Of a stretch of DNA of 64,000 nt, positions 16,865 through 24,877 are shown in pieces. The number at the start of each line of letters is the position of its first letter. Within the stretch, counting starts at the first letter, position 1. Location: positions 62,001-126,000 of the forward strand of contig NZ_QQBA01000003.1 of assembly GCF_003350545.1 (NCBI RefSeq), read 5' to 3'. This DNA is from Flavobacterium glaciei (lineage in GTDB: Bacteria; Bacteroidota; Bacteroidia; Flavobacteriales; Flavobacteriaceae). The notes below the pieces were generated by a model. That model was not told where the DNA came from. It saw only the letters and a program-made list of their open reading frames with translations, and ran no database searches. The position numbers and the translations under genes are program-made.

Positions 16865-17365
16865 AGTCCTTAGTTTTTAGTTCTTAGTTTTTAGTCCTTA
16901 GTTGATGTGTGTTAATGACTAAAAAGCTCTAATTACTATTTTAGATTTTTAGAAAATGCATTTATCATTTTACTTTCTTCTTCAATTAAAAACAAAAGTT
17001 CGTTAAATATATTTTCATTTTGAATAAATTCTAATTCTTTAGCGATGATTAGTTGGGTTTCTATCTCGTTTAATGAACCTCTAGAAATATTTAAAAAATG
17101 ATTAAATGATTTATCTGTTTGACGTCCAAATCCTTCTGCAATATTTGAAGGAATTGATACACTTGCTCTTTTCAACTGACTTGTTAGAGCATATATTTCT
17201 TCCTTTGGAAAATCCTTGGTAAGCTTATAAACTAAAACCACAATTTTAATTCCTTTTTGCCAAATTAGTAATTCTTTGTATGATTTCACTCCACTCATAG
17301 ATAAACGATGTTACTGTTAGTTTTTTAGCTGAAGACAATATACTAAGTACTATTCACTAAGGACT
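16865..17365. mobile_element. Candidate 501-bp inverted-repeat element carrying an S23 four-helix-bundle gene
   Basis: Left arm 16865-16901 and the reverse complement of right arm 17329-17365 match at 28 of 37 positions with no gap, including a perfect agtccttagt at the outer ends. The arms are loose tandems of the word ttagt-cttagt. They enclose only the gene at 16936-17298 and sit within the nadD-gmk-yicC cluster, 6 nt from nadD and 7 nt from the gmk stop. Size, arm length and position are close to those of the 7452-7925 element, although the arm sequences are unrelated. Confidence 0.5.
16936..17298 (-). CDS. Four-helix-bundle protein, S23/IVP family
   Basis: A 120-aa protein of the family first seen as the protein encoded in intervening sequences of 23S rRNA. 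The family hallmarks are clear: YKELLIWQKG (7-16), DFPKEEIYALTSQLKRA (29-45), VSIPSNIAEGFGR (47-59) and FLNISRGSLNEIETQL (68-83). The fold is related to Avd, the accessory protein of diversity-generating retroelements, but no reverse transcriptase is present here. It is bounded by 37-nt inverted repeats and lies inside a housekeeping operon with the same orientation. Its function is unknown; nucleic-acid binding is plausible from the fold. Confidence 0.93.
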   Translation of the reverse strand: MSGVKSYKELLIWQKGIKIVVLVYKLTKDFPKEEIYALTSQLKRASVSIPSNIAEGFGRQTDKSFNHFLNISRGSLNEIETQLIIAKELEFIQNENIFNELLFLIEEESKMINAFSKNLK

Positions 17366-17372
17366 AGTAAAA

Positions 17373-17948
17373 CTATTTTTTAACATAATTCTTCACCAAT
17401 TGATATGCTTCTTCAAGAGCTATTGGCAAATCGTAGTTTTTTATAATAACATCAAATTGCGGCGCTGTTGCCAGTTCTACAGAAGCTTTTGCAATACGCA
17501 TATTGATTTTGTCATCACTTTCGGTAGAGCGTTCCTTTAATCGTCTTTTTAATTCATCCACGCTTGGAGGTTTCACGAAAACAGCTAAAGTTTCTTCTGG
17601 GAATTTATGTTTGATACGCAATCCGCCAGCGACATCAATATCAAAAATCACATTCTTTCCTTTGGCCCAGATGCGTTCTACTTCACTTTTTAAGGTTCCG
17701 TAGAAATTATCGCGATAGACTTCTTCCCATTCCAAGAAATCTTCGTTTTTGATGTGTTTCTTAAATTGTTCAGTAGACATGAAATAATAATCTTTTCCGT
17801 TTGCTTCTTCGCCTCTTGGTGCGCGAGAAGCTGCCGAAATAGAAAATTCAAGATTCAAATCTTCTTTGCTTAATAAATGCCTAACGATAGTAGTTTTCCC
17901 TGATCCTGATGGTGCCGAGAATACGATTAATTTTCCTCCTGTGCTCAT
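17373..17948 (-). CDS. gmk: Guanylate kinase
   Basis: A 191-aa enzyme that phosphorylates GMP to GDP. The P-loop is at residues 12-20 (APSGSGKTT), followed by the GMP-binding segment with SISAASRAPRGEEANGKDYYF and the LID-region arginines in RRLKERSTES. Length is normal. It lies downstream of yicC, the usual neighbour in bacteria, and upstream of the S23 element and nadD. Confidence 0.96.
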   Translation of the reverse strand: MSTGGKLIVFSAPSGSGKTTIVRHLLSKEDLNLEFSISAASRAPRGEEANGKDYYFMSTEQFKKHIKNEDFLEWEEVYRDNFYGTLKSEVERIWAKGKNVIFDIDVAGGLRIKHKFPEETLAVFVKPPSVDELKRRLKERSTESDDKINMRIAKASVELATAPQFDVIIKNYDLPIALEEAYQLVKNYVKK

Positions 17949-17985
17949 TTTATGCTGAATTTATTCCAGTATCTGTTTATGTTTT

Positions 17986-18058
17986 CCTGCTAGGTTTCAA
18001 AAACCTTGTAGGTATGTTATAAAATTAATTAACCTGCAAGGAAATATAACTTTGCAGG
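17986..18058. repeat. Palindrome built on cctgcaagg/ccttgtagg between yicC and gmk
   Basis: The arm 17986-18013 and the reverse complement of 18032-18058 align with one gap, sharing cctgc at one end and ccttg-aggt at the other. Each arm is itself partly palindromic (aggtttcaaaaacct). It is the third private-word palindrome in the yicC-gmk-nadD cluster region and leaves the gene order unbroken. Confidence 0.6.
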
Positions 18059-18065
18059 TTAATAA

Positions 18066-18926
18066 TTACAATACGTTTAATACTTGTTCCTTGATTTTTT
18101 CCAATTCGTCTTTCATCTGAACGACTAATTTTTGCATTTGTGCGTGATTGGATTTAGACCCCATCGTATTGATTTCACGTCCCATTTCTTGGGTAATAAA
18201 ACCTAATTTTCTACCGTTAGCTTCGGTTCCGTTGATGGTTTCCAGGAAATAATCCAGGTGATTCGTCAAACGTACTTTTTCTTCGGTGATGTCTAATTTC
18301 TCTAAATAATAAATCAATTCCTGCTCGAAACGATTTTCGTCTACATTTACTTTCAATTCTGAGATTGCAGTTTGCAAACGATCTTTTATCGCCTGAACGC
18401 GTTCTGGATCAAGTGCCAAAGCGTCGGTCATGTATTGACGAATATTACCAATTCGCAATTGAAATTCTTTTTCAAGTGACATTCCTTCATCTCTCCTATA
18501 GTTCAGGATGTTTTGCAACGCTTCTTCGATAACGGTTTGGATTTGTATCCAGTCGTTTTCATCGATTTCATCGCGTTCTATTTTCATGGTATCCGGCATG
18601 CGAACCGCCATTTTCATTAGTTCAGTTTCATCAGCATCAGCATATACTTCTCTCAGTTGATTGATGTATGCTTTAACAATTGGCACATTGACTTTCGTAG
18701 AAGTTTGTTCCGCGGTACTTTCGATAAAAATAGAAAAATCTACTTTTCCTCTTTCCAGTTTCAGTGCAATTTGGTTGCGCAAACCCAATTCCATTTCGCG
18801 GTACAGCGAAGGCATTCTCACATTCAAATCTAAACCTTTACTGTTTAAAGATTTTACTTCTACTGTGATTTTTTTGGTTGGTAATTGCAAAGTAGCTTTA
18901 CCAAAACCTGTCATTGATTGTATCAT
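18066..18926 (-). CDS. YicC/YloC family endoribonuclease
   Basis: A 286-aa YicC protein, recognised by its N-terminus (MIQSMTGFGKATLQLP), the VEVKSLNSKGLDLNVRMP segment and the DUF1732 C-terminus (GFITQEMGREINTMGSKSN). YicC proteins are endoribonucleases that act with PNPase on small RNAs in E. coli. It starts the minus-strand group yicC-gmk-(S23)-nadD, the standard flavobacterial arrangement. Confidence 0.94.
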   Translation of the reverse strand: MIQSMTGFGKATLQLPTKKITVEVKSLNSKGLDLNVRMPSLYREMELGLRNQIALKLERGKVDFSIFIESTAEQTSTKVNVPIVKAYINQLREVYADADETELMKMAVRMPDTMKIERDEIDENDWIQIQTVIEEALQNILNYRRDEGMSLEKEFQLRIGNIRQYMTDALALDPERVQAIKDRLQTAISELKVNVDENRFEQELIYYLEKLDITEEKVRLTNHLDYFLETINGTEANGRKLGFITQEMGREINTMGSKSNHAQMQKLVVQMKDELEKIKEQVLNVL

Positions 18927-18960
18927 ATAATTTTCTAAAAGAGGTCAAAGATAATAAAAA

Positions 18961-19122
18961 AGTGGTCAGTGGTCAGTTTTTAGTATTCAGTAACTCAGTG
19001 TAAGTAAATGTTTAGTAATCAGATTTTAATTTTCGAGTTGATACAGGCAGCCTCATGAACATAATAAAAGACAATAACCTGCGATTTAGGCGCTGAACAC
19101 TAACAGCTGATTACTGAACACT
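18961..19122. repeat. Gene-less inverted-repeat element (cagtggtcag words)
   Basis: Left arm 18961-18990 and the reverse complement of right arm 19093-19122 match at 24 of 30 positions without gaps. The arms are loose tandems of tcagt/tagt words. The interior (18991-19092) has no gene that I can support. The right arm covers the last four codons of the EamA transporter, including its stop at 19111-19113, so the repeat has supplied the end of that protein. It looks like the 16865-17365 element without cargo. Confidence 0.6.
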
Positions 19123-19998
19123 CTTCTTCTGTGTCACCAAATAAACGCCTACAAATATCATAACAGCAGAACCAATTTTTACCAAACTCAATTCGTCTTT
19201 GCCTAGGCTTACTGCAAAAACAGTGGCAAATAGTGGTTGTAAATAAATAAAAACGGCAACTGTGGTTGGTTTTAATTCTTTCATCGAAAGCAAATTTAGT
19301 AAATAGGTCAGGAAAGTGGAAAAAACCACAACAAATCCTATTTTCCAGCAAATATCCATTGGGACTAAATTCCAGTTCACAGTTTGAAATTGGCCCCAGC
19401 CAAAAGGCAAAACCATAATAAAACCGAACAAATAAATCCATTTTACAAACGTAAACGCATTGTATTTGTCCATTAATTTCTTGACAATAATCAGGTAAAA
19501 TCCATAGGAAATGGCGTTGACCAAAACCAGAAAATTTCCTAATCCTGCATTTGTTGCGCTGCCAATGGATTTTCCGTACAAGATAAGAAAAGCAGTTCCT
19601 ATCAGACCAAGGATAATTCCAAAAACCATTCGTTTTTGCATGCGTTCTTTCATAATCAATGCCGAAAGCGTCAAAACAATCATGGGTGTCGAAACCATAA
19701 TTACCGCAGCGCTGATAGGAGAAGTAAGGCTTAATCCTTTGAAAAACGTAAGCATATTAAACGCCACACCAAAGAAAGCAGCCGCAATTATTCTAGGAAA
19801 ATCAGTGAGAGCAATTTTCTCTTTTGGCATAAAAAGCCAAACCAACCAAAATAATAACACTGAACCGCCTACGCGCAACAAAATGAAACCATAGGCATCA
19901 ATATACAACGGCATGACATCTTTGGCAATGGTAAACGTAACACCGTAAATTATGGATACAATTGTGGCGCCAATTAGTGCAAGATTTCTTTTGGACAT
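19111..19998 (-). CDS. EamA/DMT family transporter
   Basis: A 295-aa inner-membrane protein with ten predicted TM helices in two EamA repeats (about 5-140 and 150-288). This is the drug/metabolite transporter superfamily plan; the substrate cannot be told from sequence. Its last codons (SVQ and stop) fall inside the right arm of the adjacent inverted repeat, so the C-terminus may have been altered by insertion. Its start overlaps by one base with the stop of the upstream ArsC-like gene, so they are probably cotranscribed. Confidence 0.9.
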   Translation of the reverse strand: MSKRNLALIGATIVSIIYGVTFTIAKDVMPLYIDAYGFILLRVGGSVLLFWLVWLFMPKEKIALTDFPRIIAAAFFGVAFNMLTFFKGLSLTSPISAAVIMVSTPMIVLTLSALIMKERMQKRMVFGIILGLIGTAFLILYGKSIGSATNAGLGNFLVLVNAISYGFYLIIVKKLMDKYNAFTFVKWIYLFGFIMVLPFGWGQFQTVNWNLVPMDICWKIGFVVVFSTFLTYLLNLLSMKELKPTTVAVFIYLQPLFATVFAVSLGKDELSLVKIGSAVMIFVGVYLVTQKKSVQ

Positions 19999-20348
19999 TA
20001 TACCAAAGCTTTCATTACCTGCAACATATTTTGTTGGGTGTTCCCAATGTAAATTTTGTCTTTAATTATAAAAACAGGACGACTTAAAAACGTGTAATGT
20101 TCTAAAATGTACTTTTTGTAATCGTCTTCGGTCAACGATTTGTTCTTTAAATCCATCGATTTGTACAACTGTGCTTTTTTGCTAAAAAGTGCTTCGTAAC
20201 TGCCAGAAAGCTCACGCATTTTTTCTAATTCGGCAACAGTAATTGGGTCTTGTTTGATGTCGTGAAATTTAAAATCATGTTCTTTTGGTAATGATTTTAT
20301 AATTTTTCTGCAGGTGTCGCAAGATGCGAGATAGTATATTATGTCCAT
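19998..20348 (-). CDS. ArsC/Spx-like thioredoxin-fold protein
   Basis: A 116-aa protein of the ArsC family. I chose the ATG at 20348 (MDIIYYLASCDTCRK), which puts the redox motif CDTC on the first loop as expected; the upstream ATG at 20390 would overlap the control region of the divergent gene. The conserved FHDIKQDPIT and FLSRPVFIIKDK segments are typical of the YffB/arsenate reductase-like group. True arsenate reduction is unproven; a thiol reductase role is as likely. Confidence 0.88.
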   Translation of the reverse strand: MDIIYYLASCDTCRKIIKSLPKEHDFKFHDIKQDPITVAELEKMRELSGSYEALFSKKAQLYKSMDLKNKSLTEDDYKKYILEHYTFLSRPVFIIKDKIYIGNTQQNMLQVMKALV

Positions 20349-20424
20349 GTAAATAGCGATTTCTTTGTGCAAAGAAAATTCATTTGACACGGAAAATGAT
20401 TATTTTTATCAAAAAAATAAAAAA

Positions 20425-20883
20425 ATGAATCAATTATTCGACGTCTGCACTACAAGCAGAAATATGGTTTCAAAATTTCTATCGGGATACACTCTTGACC
20501 AACTCAACACGATTCCGGAAGGATTCAGCAACAATTTGATTTGGAATATTGGTCATATAATCGTGTCGCAACAATTATTGGTTTACAAACTTTCTGGTTT
20601 GCCAATGATGGTTTCTGATGAATTAGTAGAGAAATACAAAAAGGGAACCAAGCCAGAACACATCGTAACCCAAGCCGAAGTGGACGAAATCAAATCGTTA
20701 TTGTTTGCAACCATTCAGCAAACTAAAGTGGATTATGACAACCAAATTTTCAAAACCTACATGGAATATACCACATCAACTGGCAATCACGTTTTAAGAA
20801 ATGCGGAGGATGCTATGGCTTTTAGTAATTTCCATGAAGGGCTTCATATTGGGAATATGATAAGTATTCGAAAATTTATTTAG
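20425..20883 (+). CDS. DinB-like (DfsB) four-helix metalloprotein
   Basis: A 152-aa protein from the ATG at 20425 (MNQLFDVCTTSRNM). It shows the DinB superfamily pattern: a helical bundle with histidines in NLIWNIGHIIVSQQ and NFHEGLHIGNM that would bind a divalent metal. Members act in thiol-dependent chemistry (bacillithiol transferase-like) or are uncharacterised. This is not the DNA polymerase DinB, which is a separate gene at 55549. The longer frame from 20365 would add 20 residues without family similarity. Confidence 0.85.
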   Translation: MNQLFDVCTTSRNMVSKFLSGYTLDQLNTIPEGFSNNLIWNIGHIIVSQQLLVYKLSGLPMMVSDELVEKYKKGTKPEHIVTQAEVDEIKSLLFATIQQTKVDYDNQIFKTYMEYTTSTGNHVLRNAEDAMAFSNFHEGLHIGNMISIRKFI

Positions 20884-20903
20884 GATTTATTTCTAAAAAT
20901 AAT

Positions 20904-20988
20904 GGGAGCTTAATCCCGCTATTCGCTCCTATCTTTTCCTTTTTAAAGAAAAAAGGAAAAGGATATCTGCTGCTATCGGGGCTAGGGG
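20904..20988. repeat. 85-nt dispersed repeat, copy 1 (gggagct...gggctagggg)
   Basis: It begins gggagcttaatcccgct, includes a palindromic middle (ccttttt-aaaaagg) and ends atcggggctagggg. A second copy with the same block order lies at 41495-41580. Both follow the 3' end of a gene. I recognise this as one of the abundant interspersed repeats of Flavobacterium genomes. Confidence 0.75.
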
Positions 20989-21146
20989 ATTTCTACAATT
21001 AGATGTTTACGTTTTATAACATATAATGCCTTAGTTAAAGTTCAAAACTTTGACTAAGGTTAATTTGGAAATAAAAAAGAATTTTATTTTTTGCTGTGAC
21101 AAGAAAGTTTTCCAATCTAATTATGAGATTGGATATTCTTCTTGAT

Positions 21147-21602
21147 TTAATCAGTGTATCTTACTTCTCTATATCTTTTAAAATACCAGTAAGTTCCAAT
21201 AGTTAGTGTGGTTATACTAGCCAACCAAATAAAGTATCCGTAATTTACTGATAAAATTTTACCTGAAGCTCCACTTTCTGAAGCTAGAATTGAATTCCAA
21301 GAATAAAATGAGATAGCTAGAATTACAGCTACAATATTAAATTTTGTAGCTACAGGTTTATCCATAATTAATAAAAAAATGGATATAAGACATAAAGGAT
21401 TAGCTAGCCAGATCAACCATTCTAACAGCCCGCCACCCAAAATTGCAATACTCCCCATCAAAAAGCATGACAACGATGATATAATTTTCACTCCTTGATA
21501 TTCATAAGAAAAAGCATCAAAAGTCAGCGATGATGCAAATATTGATAAACTCAACATAATTACTAGTATCTTAAAAATGCTCTTTTCTGTATTTTTTTTC
21601 AC
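21147..21602 (-). CDS. Hypothetical four-TM membrane protein
   Basis: A 151-aa protein with four predicted TM helices (about 11-30, 40-80 as two segments, 86-105 and 122-142) and a basic C-terminus (YFKRYREVRYTD). No known family is apparent. It stands alone on the minus strand, with a repeat-bearing gap on its 3' side and an AT-rich gap of 115 nt towards the lipoprotein gene. Function unknown. Confidence 0.6.
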   Translation of the reverse strand: MKKNTEKSIFKILVIMLSLSIFASSLTFDAFSYEYQGVKIISSLSCFLMGSIAILGGGLLEWLIWLANPLCLISIFLLIMDKPVATKFNIVAVILAISFYSWNSILASESGASGKILSVNYGYFIWLASITTLTIGTYWYFKRYREVRYTD

Positions 21603-21717
21603 TGCTTATTAAATTATAATGTAGAATGCAAAGTATTTTTTTACGTTTTTTACAAAGTGTTGAAAACCTTAATTTTCAAGTAGCACTATAATTAGAATCT
21701 TTATTGATTTAAATAAT

Positions 21718-22461
21718 CTATTTAATCGCCAAATAATCATTCACTTCAGTGTACGGCAATAATAATTCCTTTGGTCCATCTGCATACGATGCGGCTTCGT
21801 AGGAGTTGTAATAAAGCAACAATCCTTTATCGGTATAAAAAATATTTTGGGGCAACTGGAATTTTTCTTTCTCAAACATCAATCCGGTTGCATTGATAGA
21901 TTTGTTTGCAGGGATTTTATATTTTGCCCTGAATTTTTTTTCGGCGAAAGCCTTGAAAGCTTCTTTATCATTAAATAATTCCTCATTCGAGATTGATTTT
22001 CCGGTATTTGGATCAAAAAGTAGCGAGCGCAAACCTTGGTATCCGTGAGCGCCACCAGTATAGGTGTAATGTTTGATTTCAATATTCAATACAGCATCGG
22101 ATTGGTATTTTACATTTCCTTCAATGTCAGCTTCCCATCCAAATTTATCATTGGGAAATTCTTTCTGAAGTTTCTCGTAGGAATCAATAAAAGAGGCTAA
22201 TAAGCTGTTATAATTGGTTGCCGAATAGGGTTTTTCGCCAAAATATATAATCTCTTTCATTACTGAAAACACTTTTTTATTAATGCTATCCGCAACAACC
22301 GGAACGGCATTTGCAACAGGTATTTTTACACTAATTGACGGACAATTTTCTTTGCAAGGCATCGAGGTTTTTTTTTGAAATGATTCCTCTTCAAAAACCA
22401 ATTCATCAGAACATTGCGCAGCAGAAAAAAGCAGTAAAGTGTAAATAATAAAATGTTTCAT
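21718..22461 (-). CDS. Secreted or lipoprotein with DUF3298-type domain
   Basis: A 247-aa exported protein. The signal peptide ends LLLFSAAQC, so C17 could be a lipoprotein cysteine although Gln at -1 is not ideal. The central part resembles DUF4163 and the C-terminal part DUF3298 (YTYTGGAHGYQGLRSLLFD, a typical GGAHG motif). These two domains occur together in RsiV-like anti-sigma factors and in free envelope proteins that may bind peptidoglycan or lysozyme. No cytoplasmic anti-sigma part is present, so I call it an envelope protein of unknown role. Confidence 0.8.
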   Translation of the reverse strand: MKHFIIYTLLLFSAAQCSDELVFEEESFQKKTSMPCKENCPSISVKIPVANAVPVVADSINKKVFSVMKEIIYFGEKPYSATNYNSLLASFIDSYEKLQKEFPNDKFGWEADIEGNVKYQSDAVLNIEIKHYTYTGGAHGYQGLRSLLFDPNTGKSISNEELFNDKEAFKAFAEKKFRAKYKIPANKSINATGLMFEKEKFQLPQNIFYTDKGLLLYYNSYEAASYADGPKELLLPYTEVNDYLAIK

Positions 22462-22561
22462 CTCAAAATTGTTAATTAATTACAAAGGTACCTACTTGTA
22501 GCTTGGTTAAAATAAATTAAAAGGTAAATTTGTGAAACATTTTGCATTAAAAATTCAACTT

Positions 22562-23707
22562 ATGAAATTCAATACTAAAGTCATTCACGGTGGACAACAC
22601 CACGACCCAAGCACAGGAGCGGTTATGCCTCCGGTATATCAAACGTCAACTTTTGTACAAACGAGTCCTGGACAGCCAGTAAATCCGGATTACGAGTACA
22701 GCAGAGCTGCAAATCCTACCCGAAGCGCACTTGAAAACGCCTTGGCAAGTATCGAAAACGGAACTCGAGGATTGGCTTTTTCATCAGGATTAGCGGCTAC
22801 AGATTGTGTTTTGCGTTCTTTTAAATCTGGTGATGAAATCATTGCAATGGACGATTTATATGGCGGAACGTACAGAATGTTTACCCGTATTTACAAAGAT
22901 TCTGGTATAAAATTCCATTTTGTAGATATGAATGACATAGAGAAATTCAAGTCATTAATCAACGAAAACACAAAAATGGTTTGGGTAGAAACACCAACAA
23001 ACCCTTTGATGAAACTAGCCGATATTCAAGAAATTGCAAAAATCACTAAGGAAAAGAAAATCCTTTTTGCGGTTGATAATACTTTTGCAACGCCTTATTT
23101 GCAAAAACCATTAGATTTAGGAGCTGATATTGTAATGCATTCGGCGACTAAATATTTAGGAGGCCATTCTGATGTTATTGCCGGAGCTTTGATTGTAAAA
23201 GATGAAGCGCTTGGAGAACAATTGCATTTTCAACAATTTGCGACAGGAGCAACATTAGGACCAATGGATAGTTTCTTAGTGCTTCGAGGAATTAAAACCT
23301 TGCATTTGCGTGTAGAAAGACATTGTGAAAATGGAGGAAAAGTGGTGGAGTTTTTAAACAATCATCCAAAAATCAAAACAGTTTATTACCCAGGTTTGCC
23401 AAGCCATCCGTATCATGAAATTGCCAAAAAACAAATGAGTGGTTTTGGAGGAATGGTGTCATTTACTTTTGTGTCGGGCAAAAAAGAAGATGCAATTGAC
23501 TTTCTTGAAAAAATAAAAGTTTTTACACTGGCTGAATCTTTAGGAGGAGTAGAATCATTAGCAAATCATCCTGCTTTGATGACACATGCTTCTATCCCGG
23601 AGGACAAGCGCAAGGAAGTAGGCATTACCGATGATTTGGTTCGATTAAGCGTAGGTATTGAAGATGGGGAGGATTTAATCGAAGACTTGAAACAAGCATT
23701 AGCGTAA
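22562..23707 (+). CDS. Cystathionine gamma-synthase/lyase family PLP enzyme
   Basis: A 381-aa transsulfuration enzyme. I chose the ATG at 22562 (MKFNTKVIHGGQ); a GTG ten codons upstream is less likely. The PLP lysine is K197 in MHSATKYLGGHSD, with the usual YSRAANPTR and SSGLAATDCVL motifs. Sequence alone does not separate gamma-synthase (MetB) from gamma-lyase (MccB/MetC-like). A terminator follows. It is expressed as a single gene and takes part in methionine/cysteine interconversion. Confidence 0.92.
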   Translation: MKFNTKVIHGGQHHDPSTGAVMPPVYQTSTFVQTSPGQPVNPDYEYSRAANPTRSALENALASIENGTRGLAFSSGLAATDCVLRSFKSGDEIIAMDDLYGGTYRMFTRIYKDSGIKFHFVDMNDIEKFKSLINENTKMVWVETPTNPLMKLADIQEIAKITKEKKILFAVDNTFATPYLQKPLDLGADIVMHSATKYLGGHSDVIAGALIVKDEALGEQLHFQQFATGATLGPMDSFLVLRGIKTLHLRVERHCENGGKVVEFLNNHPKIKTVYYPGLPSHPYHEIAKKQMSGFGGMVSFTFVSGKKEDAIDFLEKIKVFTLAESLGGVESLANHPALMTHASIPEDKRKEVGITDDLVRLSVGIEDGEDLIEDLKQALA

Positions 23708-23722
23708 CTTAATATATAAGAC

Positions 23723-23771
23723 AAAAGCTCCAATTCTATTCCGAAATGTCGGGATTAGGATTGGAGCTTTT
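23723..23771. terminator. Bidirectional rho-independent terminator
   Basis: Arms 23723-23742 and 23752-23771 (aaaagctccaat core) pair with two mismatches and are flanked by T on one side and A on the other. It separates the convergent transsulfuration gene and the outer-membrane protein gene. Confidence 0.8.
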
Positions 23772-23798
23772 ATTTTTTAAAACGGTTTTTTTAAAATC

Positions 23799-24602
23799 CT
23801 ATTGTAAGTAATAAATATAGCCTACATTAAACCATACCAACCAGTCATTAGCTCTATTTTCTTTATAAATTTCCGGATTCGGATTTAAACCATCTACCCA
23901 GTTCGAAAAGAAATATTGGAATCTTAAATCGACCATTAAATCTCGTAATGGACTTAATTTATAACGGGTTCCCACGCTTGATATTATAGACCAAACTGTT
24001 CCGCTTTCGGTAGAAAAACCATAAGGGCGACCGTCTGTAGGCGTTAAATATTTAGGGAAAGTGGTCAATGGAGTTCCTAATGGACCCATTGTTGACGAGG
24101 CTTCGGCATTGTAATAACTAAATTGTCCACCAAGGCTTATAAATGGACCTAAACTTCCTGTTCTGGCTGTAAAATCACGAATGCTCCAAGGGAAAAATTC
24201 TAGTTGCATACCAATATTTGTTACTGCCGTGCTTCCTGTCATAGCTTTCAATTGGTCTTTTCCTAGCGAAGGTTTACCCTCAGTCCATTGTCCAAAATGT
24301 TGTAATTCTGTTTTATTATAAGAGAGTTCAGACCTTAGTTTAAAGTGGTCATTAAAATACGTTTCAGGAGTATAACAATTACAATCTGCTTTGTAAGAAA
24401 AGTTGAGATAATGAATAATCCCAATTCCAAGTCCCGTATTTCCGGAGTTTGTTTTAAAATCATAACGTTCCCCATAATCAGATTGAAAAGCAATAGGTCC
24501 CGCAATTACCCCTATTTCATGCGAAAATCCACCAAATTGTGCACTTGCATCAGGTGAAAATCCAAAACATATTAATAGGAAAAGGAATATTTGTTTAATC
24601 AT
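23799..24602 (-). CDS. Outer-membrane beta-barrel protein, THC0290_0291-like
   Basis: A 267-aa exported protein with a signal peptide at residues 1-21 (ends ASAQ), then alternating amphipathic strands rich in aromatic residues and ending in an aromatic-terminated strand (WFNVGYIYYLQ), as expected of an 8-10 strand outer-membrane barrel. The opening FGGFSHEIGVIAGPIAFQSDYG is one I associate with a flavobacterial family named THC0290_0291. Function unknown. It is monocistronic and converges with the transsulfuration gene. Confidence 0.75.
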   Translation of the reverse strand: MIKQIFLFLLICFGFSPDASAQFGGFSHEIGVIAGPIAFQSDYGERYDFKTNSGNTGLGIGIIHYLNFSYKADCNCYTPETYFNDHFKLRSELSYNKTELQHFGQWTEGKPSLGKDQLKAMTGSTAVTNIGMQLEFFPWSIRDFTARTGSLGPFISLGGQFSYYNAEASSTMGPLGTPLTTFPKYLTPTDGRPYGFSTESGTVWSIISSVGTRYKLSPLRDLMVDLRFQYFFSNWVDGLNPNPEIYKENRANDWLVWFNVGYIYYLQ

Positions 24603-24826
24603 TACGGTTGTTTTTCTAATCTAGACAAATATATAAAAACATCACACACTTATAAAAAATAAAACGGAAATTAAAAATAAGCAGACAAATTCTTATTTAC
24701 TTACGAAAGTGTTAGTCATTTAGTTTAAATGAGGATATCTTAAACACAATTGTTTGAAAATGGGTAATAAAAAGATAATTCTCTTGATAAATTCAAAAAA
24801 CAGACTCTGAATATTTTTATAAAATG

Positions 24827-24834
24827 TATCTTTG
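24827..24834 (+). promoter_or_regulatory. -7 promoter box for gdhA
   Basis: TATCTTTG fits TAnnTTTG. It lies 44-51 nt before the gdhA ATG. No TTG at the expected -33 spacing is apparent. Confidence 0.45.
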
Positions 24835-24877
24835 TATATTATACGAAATCGTTTTCTTAATTAATTATTCATAATCT

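Noticed and set aside
16936..17298. Diversity-generating retroelement accessory gene (Avd)
   Set aside because: The fold family is related, but no reverse transcriptase, template repeat or variable repeat is visible nearby.
20425..20883. Second DNA polymerase IV, because of the name DinB
   Set aside because: This is the metal-binding DinB/DfsB four-helix family, unrelated to the Y-family polymerase at 55549.
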